Counted from the stretch's first letter, positions 47,266 through 56,430 are shown. The stretch: 64,000 nucleotides of DNA from JAXMAF01 sp046350555 (GCA_046350555.1 JAXMAF010000010.1:62001-126000); one strand, 5' to 3'. Program-made: numbers and translations. The notes: a model not told the origin generated them from the letters alone.

Positions 47266-47371
47266 ACGCGTCCCAGTTGGCTCTCGCGGCTTACCCAACC
47301 CAATTCCGCCGTGAGACGCCGCTGCGGCGGAGGGGGTCGAACGCACGGAGGTCTACTGGAGTCCGTATGAG
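47266..47371 (+). repeat. Dispersed structured intergenic repeat, copy B
   Basis: GTTGG (47276-47280) pairs with CCAAC (47295-47299) around a 14-nt loop. ATTCC (47303-47307) pairs with GGAGT (47358-47362, one G-T wobble). It lies between the sigma and anti-sigma genes, antisense to their transcript. Confidence 0.8.
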
Positions 47372-47481
47372 CCGGGTCGTGTTTCGATCTGCGGGGATCG
47401 GGGTTTGGTCGATGATTGGGTCTTGCCCGACGTGCGATCGGATCTTCGCCGCGCCGTCGCAAAGGGGTCGATCCAACCCTG

Positions 47482-48069
47482 CTAACCGACGTCGAGGCCT
47501 CGTTCTTCCGCCAGTTCCTTCAGATCCTCGACGAGCCCGGCGCGGGCCCGGTGCAGGCGGCTCATGACCGTTCCGATGGGAACCTCCGTGATCTCGGCGA
47601 TTTCCCGATACTTCAGCCCTTCGACCGCCCACAGCAGCAGGACTTCGCGAAACTCCGGCCTGAGCCGCTCGATCGCGGCCTTCAGCCGCGCGTCGACGCG
47701 TTCCCAGTCGAGCGACGCCAGATCCCACAGCGGCCCGCTCTCGACGGAGGGCAGGTCGTCGTCGCCATCGCGAGCGCCCACCCCCTCGATGGCGACCGGC
47801 CGGCGCTTCGCGCGGTCCAGCTCGGAGAAGAAGACGTTGTGCAGGATGCGGAACAGCCACGCCCGCATTCCGCCGCCCTGCTCCTCGAAGCGGTCCGCGG
47901 CGCGCAGGGCGCGCAGGAACGTCTCCTGCACCAGGTCCGCCGCCTCGCTCTCCCGCCGACAAAGCTGCATCGCCATGCGATACACCGCGTCGAGATGGGT
48001 CAGGGCTCGCTGTTCGAAGGTCGAGCGGTCCACGGGAGGTGGATCGTACTGGCGTTCGCCACCGCGCAT
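47482..48069 (-). CDS. ECF-type RNA polymerase sigma factor
   Basis: 195 residues. Region 2 (about 20-90) shows FEQRALTHLDAVYRMAMQL, EAADLVQETFLRALRAADRF and MRAWLFRILHNVFF. Region 4 (about 130-180) shows LRPEFREVLLLWAVEGLKYREIAEI.. and VPIGTVMSRLHRARAGL, the promoter -35 recognition helix. It should be held inactive by the transmembrane protein encoded downstream. ATG 48069 was chosen as the first start giving sensible sequence. It is divergent from the formate dehydrogenase genes. Confidence 0.92.
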   Translation of the reverse strand: MRGGERQYDPPPVDRSTFEQRALTHLDAVYRMAMQLCRRESEAADLVQETFLRALRAADRFEEQGGGMRAWLFRILHNVFFSELDRAKRRPVAIEGVGARDGDDDLPSVESGPLWDLASLDWERVDARLKAAIERLRPEFREVLLLWAVEGLKYREIAEITEVPIGTVMSRLHRARAGLVEDLKELAEERGLDVG

Positions 48070-48215
48070 CGCGCCGCGCGGCTGGAGCGCAGGCAGGTGG
48101 CCCCGGCAGGCAGCGTTCGGCCCTTCGCATCGCGACGAGCGAACGGCGGAGCCACGAAGCAGCGCTCGCACAGTGCGCCGAGCACGATTTCGAAGTGGCC
48201 CGCCACCGCGCGTTG

Positions 48216-48221
48216 TATGCT
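48216..48221 (+). promoter_or_regulatory. -10 candidate TATGCT upstream of the formate dehydrogenase operon
   Basis: TATGCT would give a leader of about 109 nt to ATG 48337. The 267-bp divergent region shows no other signal I can name. Confidence 0.3.
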
Positions 48222-48336
48222 GCGACGAGCGGGCGTTGGTCGAGTGCCGTCCCTGCGGCGACGAGACCGCGTCGGCGCGCGGCAGCCGGGGCGACCCGGA
48301 ATCAGTCGCGTCCGCGCGGCGCGGAGGATCGCATCG

Positions 48337-50082
48337 ATGAGCAACTCGACGGTCCGAGGCTACTTCGACGCTGCGGGCGGACGTGGTTGGGCGCTTCCGG
48401 TGCTGGCCGACGCGGTCCACGCGCTGCGAAGCGACTCGCGCGGCGGGCGGTCCGTCCAAGCCGGGGAAGCGCTCGACGGTCCGGTCGGCCTCGCCGCGAT
48501 CGCGACGGCCGTGCACCTTCCGGTCTCCGTGGTCCGCGGCGCCGTTGGCTTCTACGGCGACCTGCACGGCGACATCGACGCTCACCGCATCTGCACCGGG
48601 ACGTCGTGCATCCTGGCGGGCGCGCACGACGTGTTGCGGGTCGCCGCGAGCGCCGGACTTCCGGTCCGGCCGGCGCACTGCCTCGGGCACTGCGACCGGT
48701 CCCCGACGGTCGCCCGCGCCGATGGCGTCGCGGTGGTGCGATGCGCCCCCGATCGCGTAGTCGCGGCGCTCACCGCGCCGCCGCCAGCCGATCCGGCGCC
48801 GCCCAGGGTCCGGTGCGAGGCGCGTCGCGCCGTGGTGCTCGAGCGACTGCTCGATGGCGCGTGCGCCGACCTCGCCGCGGCGCAGGATCGCGGCGTCTAC
48901 AAGGGTGCGGCGCAGGCCCTTCGACGGTCGCCGGCCGACGTGCTCGCGCGGATCGAGCGATCGGGCCTGCGCGGCCGAGGTGGCGCCGCCTTCCCGACTG
49001 CGCGCAAGTGGGCCACGTGCGCGGCGACCTCGGCGCCGATCCGCTACGTCGTCGCCAACGGCGACGAGGGCGACCCCGGCTCCTTCATCGATCGAGAGCT
49101 CATGGAGCGCGATCCGCACGCGATCATCGAGGGGATGCTCATCTGCGCGCATGCCATCGGCGCTGCGGAAGGCGTGATCTTCATCCGATCGGAGGCACCG
49201 CGGGCGATCGCATCGGTCCGCCGCGCGGTCCGCGACGCGATGGAGGCCGGCCTGCTCGGCGCCGGCGCGGTTGATCCGGGTGGCCCGCTCCGGATCAGCG
49301 TCGTCTCCGGACTCGGAAGCTACGTCTGCGGCGAGGAGACGGCGCTGCTCAACGCCATCGAAGGGGTGCGCGGCGAGGTGCGACTCCGGCCGCCGTATCC
49401 CGCGACGGCGGGCCTGCGCGGCATGCCGACGGTCGTCGACAACGTCGAGACGCTCGTGAACGTCGGGTGGCTCCTCCGCGGCGAGCGCGGGGATCTCGCG
49501 GGCCCGTTCGCGGGGATGGGCACGCGGGAGAGTCCAGGCACCAAGGCGATCTGCCTGAGCAGCGGCTTCGTCGATCCCGGCGTCGTCGAGGTCGAGTTCG
49601 GCACGTCGCTGCGGCGCGTGATCGAGCGGTCCGGTGGTGGTGGCGCGGATGGTCGGGCGATCGAGGCCGTCCTGCTCGGCGGCCCGATGGGCAGCCTGCT
49701 GGCGCCCGATCGGTGGGACGTCCCGATCTGCTTCTCGGCGATGGCCGAGCGCGGGATCAAGCTCGGGCACGGCGGCGTCGTCGCGATCCGCGAAGGAACC
49801 GATCATCTGGAGCTGCTGCGGCACCTGCTGGGATTCATGCGCCTCGAGTCGTGCGGCAAGTGCGTGCCTTGCCGCGTCGGATCGCGCCGCGCGGAGGAGA
49901 TCGCCGCGGGGATCGTCGGTGCACCGTCGCGCGCCGAGTCCGCCTCGATCGACGAGCTCATGGAACTCATGTCCAGCGCGAGCCTCTGCGCCTTCGGCCG
50001 CGAGACGCCAGGTCCGGTGCGGGCCGTGATGGACCTCCTCGGCGGCGGCCCCTCGACCGCGGAAGCGGGGCCGTCGACGTGA
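48337..50082 (+). CDS. NAD-dependent formate dehydrogenase diaphorase, NuoE-NuoF fusion
   Basis: 581 residues joining two subunits that are separate in most complexes. Residues 1-145 are the thioredoxin-like NuoE part with a [2Fe-2S] site C86/C91/C115/C119 (ICTGTSC and HCLGHCD). Residues 165-580 are NuoF: FMN/NADH binding RGRGGAAFPTARKW and NGDEGDPGSFIDR, GSYVCGEETALLNAIEG, and a [4Fe-4S] site ESCGKCVPCRVGSRR plus SLCAFG. It should pass electrons from the FdhA subunit to NAD+. GGAGG is 9-10 bp before ATG 48337. Its TGA overlaps the next GTG. Confidence 0.92.
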   Translation: MSNSTVRGYFDAAGGRGWALPVLADAVHALRSDSRGGRSVQAGEALDGPVGLAAIATAVHLPVSVVRGAVGFYGDLHGDIDAHRICTGTSCILAGAHDVLRVAASAGLPVRPAHCLGHCDRSPTVARADGVAVVRCAPDRVVAALTAPPPADPAPPRVRCEARRAVVLERLLDGACADLAAAQDRGVYKGAAQALRRSPADVLARIERSGLRGRGGAAFPTARKWATCAATSAPIRYVVANGDEGDPGSFIDRELMERDPHAIIEGMLICAHAIGAAEGVIFIRSEAPRAIASVRRAVRDAMEAGLLGAGAVDPGGPLRISVVSGLGSYVCGEETALLNAIEGVRGEVRLRPPYPATAGLRGMPTVVDNVETLVNVGWLLRGERGDLAGPFAGMGTRESPGTKAICLSSGFVDPGVVEVEFGTSLRRVIERSGGGGADGRAIEAVLLGGPMGSLLAPDRWDVPICFSAMAERGIKLGHGGVVAIREGTDHLELLRHLLGFMRLESCGKCVPCRVGSRRAEEIAAGIVGAPSRAESASIDELMELMSSASLCAFGRETPGPVRAVMDLLGGGPSTAEAGPST

Positions 50083-52760
50083 GCCTCGTGCCACTGCACA
50101 TCGACGGTCGCGCGGCTGAGGTCTCCGAGGGTCGGACGATCCTCGAGGCGGCGCAGGGGATTGGCGTCGAGATCCCGACGCTCTGTTGGGCCAAGGGGCT
50201 CTCGCCGGAGGGCGGCTGCCGGCTCTGCCTGGTCGAGGTCGAGGGCGAGCGGCTGCCCGTCGCGTCGTGTCATCAGCCGGTGCGCGCGGGAATGGTGGTG
50301 CGCACCGCGACGGCGGCGTTGCACCGCATGCGGACGCGGATCCTCGAGCTCATCGTCTCCGAACATCCGTCCGACGCCTTCGCGGCCGGGACGAGGCTGG
50401 CCGCGCTCCTCGGGCGGCACGGCGTGTCGAGCGGCGGCGGGCGCGGGGAGCGCGACGTCGTCGACCGGAGCCATCCCTACATGCGCTTCGACCGCTCGCG
50501 GTGCATCCAGTGTCGCCTGTGCCTTCGCGCCTGCGAGGAGATCCAGGGGCAGTTCGTCTTCGGCGTCGAGGGGCGCGGCGGCGAGTCGCGTCTCGTGCAC
50601 GGCGCGACCGATCGCTTCGCCGAGAGCGGCTGCGTCGCGTGCGGCGCGTGCGTCGACGTCTGCCCCGCCGGCGCGGTGAGCGATCGCGACCGGATCGACG
50701 CCACGCCGCCGAGCGCGAGCGTGCGCTCCGTCTGTGGCTTCTGTGGCGTGGGCTGCCGGATCGAGGTCGCCACCGATGGCCATCACGTGACGCGCATCGA
50801 CGGCGTGCCCGACGCCGCCGTCAACCAGGGGCATCTCTGCGTGAAGGGCCGATACGCGCACGCGTACCAGCGATCGCCCGAGCGACTGACGCGCCCGCTC
50901 CTGCGCGTGGGCGGCCGTCTTCAGCCGGTGAGCTGGGACGAGGCGCTCTCGTTTGCGGCCGACCGGCTGCGCGCGATCCACCGGCGCGGCGGCGGAGCGG
51001 CGCTCGGCGTGATGACCTCGTCGCGTTCCACGAACGAGGCGGCGTACCTCCTCCAGAAGGTCTTCCGCGTCCTGCTTCGGAGCAACAACGTGGACTGCTG
51101 TGCGCGCGTCTGCCACAGCTCGACGGCGCTGGCGCTGCGGATGACCATCGGGACGGGCGCCGCCAGCGCATCGTTCGCCGACATCGAGTCGGCGCGCTGC
51201 ATCGTGATCGCAGGGGCGAATCCCACCGAGGCGCATCCCGTGGTCGGTGCGCGCCTCAAGCAGGCTGCGCTGCGCGGGATGCCGATCGTCGCGATCGATC
51301 CGCGGCGCACCGAGCTCGCCGCGCTGTCGCGGATCCATCTCGCGCTGCGGCCGGGGACGAACGTCGCGCTCTTCAACGCGATCGCGAAGGTGCTGATCGA
51401 CGAGCGCCTCGTCGATCGTCCCTACATCGACGCGCGCTGCGAGGGATTCGCGGAGCTCGAGGCGCACCTGCGATCGTCGACGCTCGAGGCGCTGGTCGGG
51501 GCGTGCGGCGTCGATGTCGCGGAGGCCGTGGGCGCCGCGCGGCTGATCGGCGGCGCCGGGCCGACGCTCTTCGTCTCGGGCCTGGGGCTGTCGGAGCAGT
51601 CGCAGGGGACCGCATCGGTGATGACGCTCTGCAATCTCGGCCTGCTAACCGGCAGCATCGGGCGACCCGGCGCGGGCATGCTGCCGCTGCGTGGCCAGAA
51701 CAACGTGCAGGGCAACGCCGACATGGGCGCGATGCCCGATCAGGTCGCGGGATACCAGCCCCTGGACGATCCGCAGGTCGCGGCGCGGCTCGTGCGCGAA
51801 TGGTCCGCCGCGCCGCCGCCCGAGCCGGGCCTGACCATCCGCGAGATGATGGACGCGGCCGCGGATGGGCGGCTGCGCGGACTCTGGATCCAGGGCGAGG
51901 ATCCGGTCCAGAGCGATCCCGACGAGGCCCGCACGATCGCCGCATTGACGAACCTCGATTTGCTCGTCGTGCAGGAGCTCTTCCTCTCGCGCACCGCGGA
52001 GCTCGCCCATCTCGTGCTGCCCGCGGCGGGCGCCCTGGAGCAGGACGGAACCTTCACCAACGCCGAGCGGCGGATCCAGCGCGTGCGCGCCGCCGTTGCG
52101 CCGCCCGGCGAGGCGAAGCCCGACTGGCTCGTCGCCACGATGCTGGCGCGGCGACTGGGGGCGTCGTGGCGCCACGACGGCCCGGCCGACATCATGGGCG
52201 AGATCGCCCGCGTGGCGCCGAGCCTCTTCGGTGGCGTCCGCTTCGATCGGCTGGATGGCGACGGGCTCCAATGGCCCTGCCCCGGGCCGGATCATCCCGG
52301 CACGACGACGATGCACGCGAACGGATTCGCGCGCGGCCGCGCGCGGCTGATCTCCGTCGACTTCGAGCCGCCACCCGAGCAGGCCGACGCCGAGCGCCCG
52401 TACGTCCTGATCACCGGGCGCGTGCTCGACCACTACAACGTCGGTTCGATGACGCGGCGCACGCCAAGCGCCGAGCTGGCGAGCGAGGACCGCCTGGAGA
52501 TCCATCCCGAGGATGCGGCGCGCGAGCGCATCGTGGACCGGCAGCGCGTGCGCATCGCCAGCCGCTGGGGCCAGACCGAGGCGCAGGCGCGGCTGTCGCG
52601 CCGGGTCGCGCCCGGGACCCTCTTCGTCTCGTTCCACTTCCCGCAGACGCGAACGAACTGCCTGGTGGGTCCGCACGTCGATCCGCTCTCGAAGTGCCCC
52701 GACTACAAGGTCACGGCGGTGTCGGTGAAGCCGGCGACGCCGGCGGCGGATCCCGCTTGA
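50079..52760 (+). CDS. fdhA: Formate dehydrogenase catalytic subunit with Cys active site
   Basis: 893 residues starting at a GTG that overlaps the previous stop (GTGA), so translation is coupled. It has a ferredoxin-like [2Fe-2S] domain (C36, C47, C50, C64) and two [4Fe-4S] clusters (C142/145/148/152 and C185/188/191/195). The molybdopterin domain [4Fe-4S] is CGFCGVGC..LCVKG (C219/222/226/254). The active-site motif is NVDCCARVCHSS, with cysteine at 345 where E. coli FdhF has selenocysteine. SGLGLSEQSQGT and PLRGQNNVQGNADMGAMPDQ are typical. It should oxidise formate with Mo or W bis-MGD in the cytoplasm. Confidence 0.94.
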   Translation: MSLVPLHIDGRAAEVSEGRTILEAAQGIGVEIPTLCWAKGLSPEGGCRLCLVEVEGERLPVASCHQPVRAGMVVRTATAALHRMRTRILELIVSEHPSDAFAAGTRLAALLGRHGVSSGGGRGERDVVDRSHPYMRFDRSRCIQCRLCLRACEEIQGQFVFGVEGRGGESRLVHGATDRFAESGCVACGACVDVCPAGAVSDRDRIDATPPSASVRSVCGFCGVGCRIEVATDGHHVTRIDGVPDAAVNQGHLCVKGRYAHAYQRSPERLTRPLLRVGGRLQPVSWDEALSFAADRLRAIHRRGGGAALGVMTSSRSTNEAAYLLQKVFRVLLRSNNVDCCARVCHSSTALALRMTIGTGAASASFADIESARCIVIAGANPTEAHPVVGARLKQAALRGMPIVAIDPRRTELAALSRIHLALRPGTNVALFNAIAKVLIDERLVDRPYIDARCEGFAELEAHLRSSTLEALVGACGVDVAEAVGAARLIGGAGPTLFVSGLGLSEQSQGTASVMTLCNLGLLTGSIGRPGAGMLPLRGQNNVQGNADMGAMPDQVAGYQPLDDPQVAARLVREWSAAPPPEPGLTIREMMDAAADGRLRGLWIQGEDPVQSDPDEARTIAALTNLDLLVVQELFLSRTAELAHLVLPAAGALEQDGTFTNAERRIQRVRAAVAPPGEAKPDWLVATMLARRLGASWRHDGPADIMGEIARVAPSLFGGVRFDRLDGDGLQWPCPGPDHPGTTTMHANGFARGRARLISVDFEPPPEQADAERPYVLITGRVLDHYNVGSMTRRTPSAELASEDRLEIHPEDAARERIVDRQRVRIASRWGQTEAQARLSRRVAPGTLFVSFHFPQTRTNCLVGPHVDPLSKCPDYKVTAVSVKPATPAADPA

Positions 52761-53594
52761 CCGCCCCGCGCGCATCGGCGGGGACGATCCGTTCCGCGCC
52801 GGCGTAGACGTTCATCGAGCCGTCGCGCACGAAGCCGACGAGCGTCTGCCCGATGCGCTCCGCCAGCTCGATGGCGAGCGTGGAAGGCGCCGAGACGGCG
52901 GCGACGATCGGCACGCCGGCCGCCTGCGCCTTCTGCACGATCTCGTACGACGCGCGTCCGCTCACCACGAGCACGTGCCGCTCCAGCGGAAGCTCGCCGC
53001 GGCGAAGCGCTTCATCCGACGACCTTGTCGACGGCGTTGTGCCGGCCCAGGTCCTCGCGGCAGCAGCGCAGCTCGCCGTCGATTCCGAAGATCGCGGCCG
53101 CGTGAACGCCGCCCGTGGCCGCGAAGAGTGGCTGCGCGTCGCGCATGCGGCGAGGCAGGTCGGCGAGGATCTCCGCGGCGATCGTCGGGCCCCGTGCGAA
53201 TCGGCGCAGCGGCGCGCGGAGGGCTTGCAGCGACGGTGCGCCGCACGCGCGCAACTGGGCGTCGTCAGCGTCCTGCGCCCGGAGGTGGTCGGGCCGCCGG
53301 TCGGTGGCGAGCCACGTGCGCCACGTCGGCGTCGTCGGCGAGGGCGTCGATGCCGATGTGCGCGATCTCCTCGGATGCCGCGACGATTCCCTCGCCAAGG
53401 AGGAACCCGGCGACGAGGTCGGGGTCGTCGCCGGGCGTCCGCATCGTGATGCACAGCGGCTGGCCGGCGATGCGGATCTCCAGCGGCGCCTCGACCGCGA
53501 TCCGATCGTCGCGTCGCGTCGCCACGCCGGCGCGAAGGACGAGGACGGCGCGGGCATCCGTGGCGCAACGACGCGTGTCTGCTGCTTCGGTCAA
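52711..53594 (-). CDS. fdhD: FdhD sulfurtransferase for formate dehydrogenase, two frame breaks
   Basis: FdhD carries sulfur from IscS to the molybdenum cofactor of formate dehydrogenase. The N-terminal part (VEAPLEIRIAGQPLCITMRTPGDDPDLVAGFLLGEGI) is in one frame to about 53310. The middle (ILADLPRRMRDAQPLFAATGGVHAAAIF and CCREDLGRHNAVDKVVG) is in a second frame to about 53022. The end (EALRRGELPLERHVLVVSGRASYEIVQKAQAAGVPIVAAVSAPST) is in a third. Each change equals +1 base. The usual CxxC in the middle part is not seen. The likely start is TTG 53594, 6 bp after a TACGAT -10 box. Its end overlaps fdhA by 50 bp, tail to tail. Confidence 0.82.
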
Positions 53595-53600
53595 CGCAGG

Positions 53601-53606
53601 ATCGTA
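53601..53606 (-). promoter_or_regulatory. -10 box TACGAT, leaderless-type with TTG start (fdhD)
   Basis: On the minus strand TACGAT ends 6 bp before an in-frame TTG (53594), the only plausible fdhD start. Confidence 0.45.
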
Positions 53607-53734
53607 CTCCGTGGCGCGAGGTGGCCGGATCGTCGACGCGCGGCGGCGGCGAGGCGGTCGGCGCGCGCCAACCAGGCGCCACGGCGGATCGGCGCGACGC
53701 GCGTGTCGCGGACCGACGCGCGCGAAGCCGCCCG

Positions 53735-53740
53735 TACAAT
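53735..53740 (+). promoter_or_regulatory. -10 box TACAAT upstream of metG
   Basis: TACAAT ends 9 bp before ATG 53750, giving a leader of about 3 nt at most. Confidence 0.5.
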
Positions 53741-53749
53741 CGCGGCCCA

Positions 53750-55324
53750 ATGCCTCCCGTCTATGTCACCACGCCGATCTACTACGTCAACGACCGACCG
53801 CACATCGGCCACGCCTACACGACCACGGTCTGCGACGTCTACGCGCGCTTCATGCGGGCGATGGGGAACGAGGTCTTCTTCCTCACGGGGACCGACGAAC
53901 ACGGCGCGAAGGTCGAGAAGTCGGCGGCCGAGCGCGGGCTCGACCCGCAGTCGTGGGCGGACCGCAACGCGGCGGAGTTCCAGCGCGTCCTCACGCTCTT
54001 CGGGCTCAGCAACGACGACTTCATCCGCACGAGCGAGCCGAGGCATGTGCGACAGGTGCAGCGCTTCGTCGCCGAGCTCAGGCGGCGCGACGCAATCTAT
54101 CTCGGCAAGTTCGAGGGCTGGTACGACGAGGGGCAGGAGGAGTACCACACCGAGACGAAGGCGAAGGAGCTCGGCTACCGCAGCCCGGTCGGCGGCCGCG
54201 CGCTGGTGCGCGCCACCGAGAGCAACTACTTCCTCCGGCTAAGCGCGTTCCAGGAGCCGATCGAGCGGCTCTTCCGCGAGCGGCCCGACTTCGTGCGCCC
54301 GGAGGCGCGGCGAAACGAGGTGCTCGGCCGGCTGCGCGACGGACTCCAGGACGTGCCGATCTCGCGCACGAACTTCACGTGGGGCATCCCGATGCCCGGC
54401 GACGAGCAGCACGTGATCTACGTCTGGATCGACGCGCTCTTCAACTACATCACGGCGCTGGAGCTGGGCGAGGAGCATCCTGCGCACCCGCAGCGCGCAC
54501 GCTTCTGGCCGGCGACCTATCACGTGATCGGCAAGGAGATCCTCTGGTTCCACGCGGTCGTGTGGCCGGCGATGCTGATGGCCCTCGACCTTCCCCTGCC
54601 CGGCTGCGTCTACGCGCACAGCTTCTGGATCGCCAACGGCCAGAAGATGAGCAAGTCGCTCGGCAACTTCATCGACCTCGAGACGATCCAGGGCTTCCAC
54701 GCGACCTATGGCCTCGACGCGTGGCGCTACTTCATGGCCACGCGCGGTCCACTCGACGCCACCGACAGCGACTTCAGCGCCGCCGCGTTCCACGAGACGT
54801 ACACGACCGACCTCGTGAACACCGTCGGCAACTGCGCCAGCCGCGTGACCGCGATGATCGGCCGCTACTTCGATGGCGCGCTGCCGCCCGATGCGCTGGA
54901 CTCGGCTGGGCGCCCGATCCCGATCGCCGATCACGACTGGGCGGCGCTCGGCGCCGACGCGACGGCGCGCAGCATCGCCGCGATGGAGGAGCTCGACCTC
55001 TCCGGATCGATCGGCGCTGCCGTGGCGCTCGTGCGGCGCGTCGACGGGTTCATCAACCAGACGGAGCCGTTCAGGATCGCCAAGGATCCGGCGCGGCGCG
55101 CGGAGCTCGGGGCGATCCTGCACCGTTGCGCCGAGGCGGTGCGCATCGCGGCGCTCCTGCTGGAGCCCACCATGCCGACACGCATGGGCGAACTGCTCGC
55201 GGCGCTCCGGGCGCCGCACCGAGCGCCGCGCGCGCCACTCGCGGAGGTCGCGCGCTGGGGAGGCCTCGAGGCGGGAACGGCCGTCACCAAGGTGGCGCTC
55301 TTCCCGCGCGTCGAGCGTGCGTAA
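53750..55324 (+). CDS. metG: Methionyl-tRNA synthetase
   Basis: A 524-residue class I aminoacyl-tRNA synthetase. The start VYVTTPIYYVNDRPHIGHAY contains the HIGH motif, and KMSKSLGNF carries the KMSKS motif. GWYDEGQEEYHTE lacks the zinc knuckle cysteines, so this is the zinc-free bacterial type. The anticodon-binding helical domain (NTVGNCASRVTAMIGRYF and INQTEPFRIAKD) follows. There is no C-terminal dimerisation (OB) domain, so the protein is the short form. Confidence 0.97.
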   Translation: MPPVYVTTPIYYVNDRPHIGHAYTTTVCDVYARFMRAMGNEVFFLTGTDEHGAKVEKSAAERGLDPQSWADRNAAEFQRVLTLFGLSNDDFIRTSEPRHVRQVQRFVAELRRRDAIYLGKFEGWYDEGQEEYHTETKAKELGYRSPVGGRALVRATESNYFLRLSAFQEPIERLFRERPDFVRPEARRNEVLGRLRDGLQDVPISRTNFTWGIPMPGDEQHVIYVWIDALFNYITALELGEEHPAHPQRARFWPATYHVIGKEILWFHAVVWPAMLMALDLPLPGCVYAHSFWIANGQKMSKSLGNFIDLETIQGFHATYGLDAWRYFMATRGPLDATDSDFSAAAFHETYTTDLVNTVGNCASRVTAMIGRYFDGALPPDALDSAGRPIPIADHDWAALGADATARSIAAMEELDLSGSIGAAVALVRRVDGFINQTEPFRIAKDPARRAELGAILHRCAEAVRIAALLLEPTMPTRMGELLAALRAPHRAPRAPLAEVARWGGLEAGTAVTKVALFPRVERA

Positions 55325-55358
55325 AGGCCGGGGTGCGGGATGCTTGCGAGGCGGCCGC

Positions 55359-55364
55359 TATTCT
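55359..55364 (+). promoter_or_regulatory. -10 box TATTCT, leaderless-type
   Basis: TATTCT ends 6 bp before ATG 55371. Confidence 0.5.
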
Positions 55365-55370
55365 CACTCC

Positions 55371-56342
55371 ATGCTTGACCCGCAGCAACGAGCCATCGTC
55401 GCGATCTCGCTCTTGGCCGCCTTCGCCGACGGTCGAACCTCGGACGAGGAACGGGAGCGCATCCGGGGCGCATGCGTCGATGCGACGGAGGGAGGCGATG
55501 CGACGATGGCCGCCATCTGCCAGGATGTTCTGCTGGGGCGGACCGATCTGGCTGCGGAGGCGCGGAAGATCGCCGATCCTCGGCAGCGCCGCGCGGCGTA
55601 CGAGGTCGCCGTTGGCGTGTGCAACGCCGACGGCGCGACCAACGCGGAGGAACGGGCGTTCCTCGAGCGGCTCGGCGGTGCGCTTGGAATCGGCCATGAC
55701 GTTGACGAGACGCTTCGAACGGCGGATCTCATCGCCAGCGCGCCGGTGGACGGGGCCATCCTCGCGGGCGCGGCGGCGGGTGCGTCGCGATCGGTGCCGT
55801 CCGGCCCGCAGGTCGACGAACGCGAGCTCGACGAGACGATCGCGGGACATGCGAAGTTCGCCGCCGCGCTGGAGCTGCTTCCGCAGACGCTCGCCACGAT
55901 GGCGATCGTGCCCGTGCAGCTTCGCCTGGTGCACCGGATCGGCAAGGCGTACGGCTTCGCGCTCGACCGCACGAGCATCATCGAGTTCGCGGGCGCCATC
56001 GGCGTCGGGATGACGTCGCAGGTGGTCGAGAAGTACGCGCGGAGGATCGTCGGCGGTCTGCTCGGCAAGGCGCTGGGCGGCATCGTCGGGGGCGTCGGTG
56101 CCTCGGTCGGTCGGGCCGCGACGGGAGCCGCGATGACCTACGCGACGACGTATGGACTCGGCCAGGTGGCGAAGCGCTACTACGGCAGCGGACGAACGAT
56201 CAGCATGGATCAGCTCCGCGGCATGTTCACGCAGTCCGTGGAGCGCGGCCGCGGGCTCTTCGTGCAGGACCAGCACGCGATCGCGGAGCAGGCGAAGACG
56301 ATCGACGTCAAGTCGGTGCTTCAGTCGCTGGGTGGTTCGTAG
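55371..56342 (+). CDS. TerB-like / DUF697-like protein
   Basis: 323 residues. The first ~130 form an all-alpha TerB-like domain with two acidic repeats (AAFADGRTSDEERERIRGAC and NADGATNAEERAFLERLGG). After a short linker, residues 160-250 resemble DUF697 (LPQTLATMAIVPVQLRLVHRIGKAYG), a membrane-associated domain with glycine-rich hydrophobic stretches (GLLGKALGGIVGGVGASVG). No GTPase domain is present, although DUF697 is often fused to one. The role is unknown; membrane stress sensing is a guess. Confidence 0.78.
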   Translation: MLDPQQRAIVAISLLAAFADGRTSDEERERIRGACVDATEGGDATMAAICQDVLLGRTDLAAEARKIADPRQRRAAYEVAVGVCNADGATNAEERAFLERLGGALGIGHDVDETLRTADLIASAPVDGAILAGAAAGASRSVPSGPQVDERELDETIAGHAKFAAALELLPQTLATMAIVPVQLRLVHRIGKAYGFALDRTSIIEFAGAIGVGMTSQVVEKYARRIVGGLLGKALGGIVGGVGASVGRAATGAAMTYATTYGLGQVAKRYYGSGRTISMDQLRGMFTQSVERGRGLFVQDQHAIAEQAKTIDVKSVLQSLGGS

Positions 56343-56391
56343 GTCGCGGCGGATCGCGCCCGCGCGCGAGAGGATGCCGCTCGAGGCCATC

Positions 56392-56430
56392 CCCCCGAGA
56401 CCAGCCCCCGAGACCAGCCCCCGAGATCAC
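56392..56430. repeat. Three 13-bp tandem repeats
   Basis: CCCCCGAGACCAG is repeated three times (the last copy CCCCCGAGATCAC). It lies between convergent genes. Confidence 0.8.
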
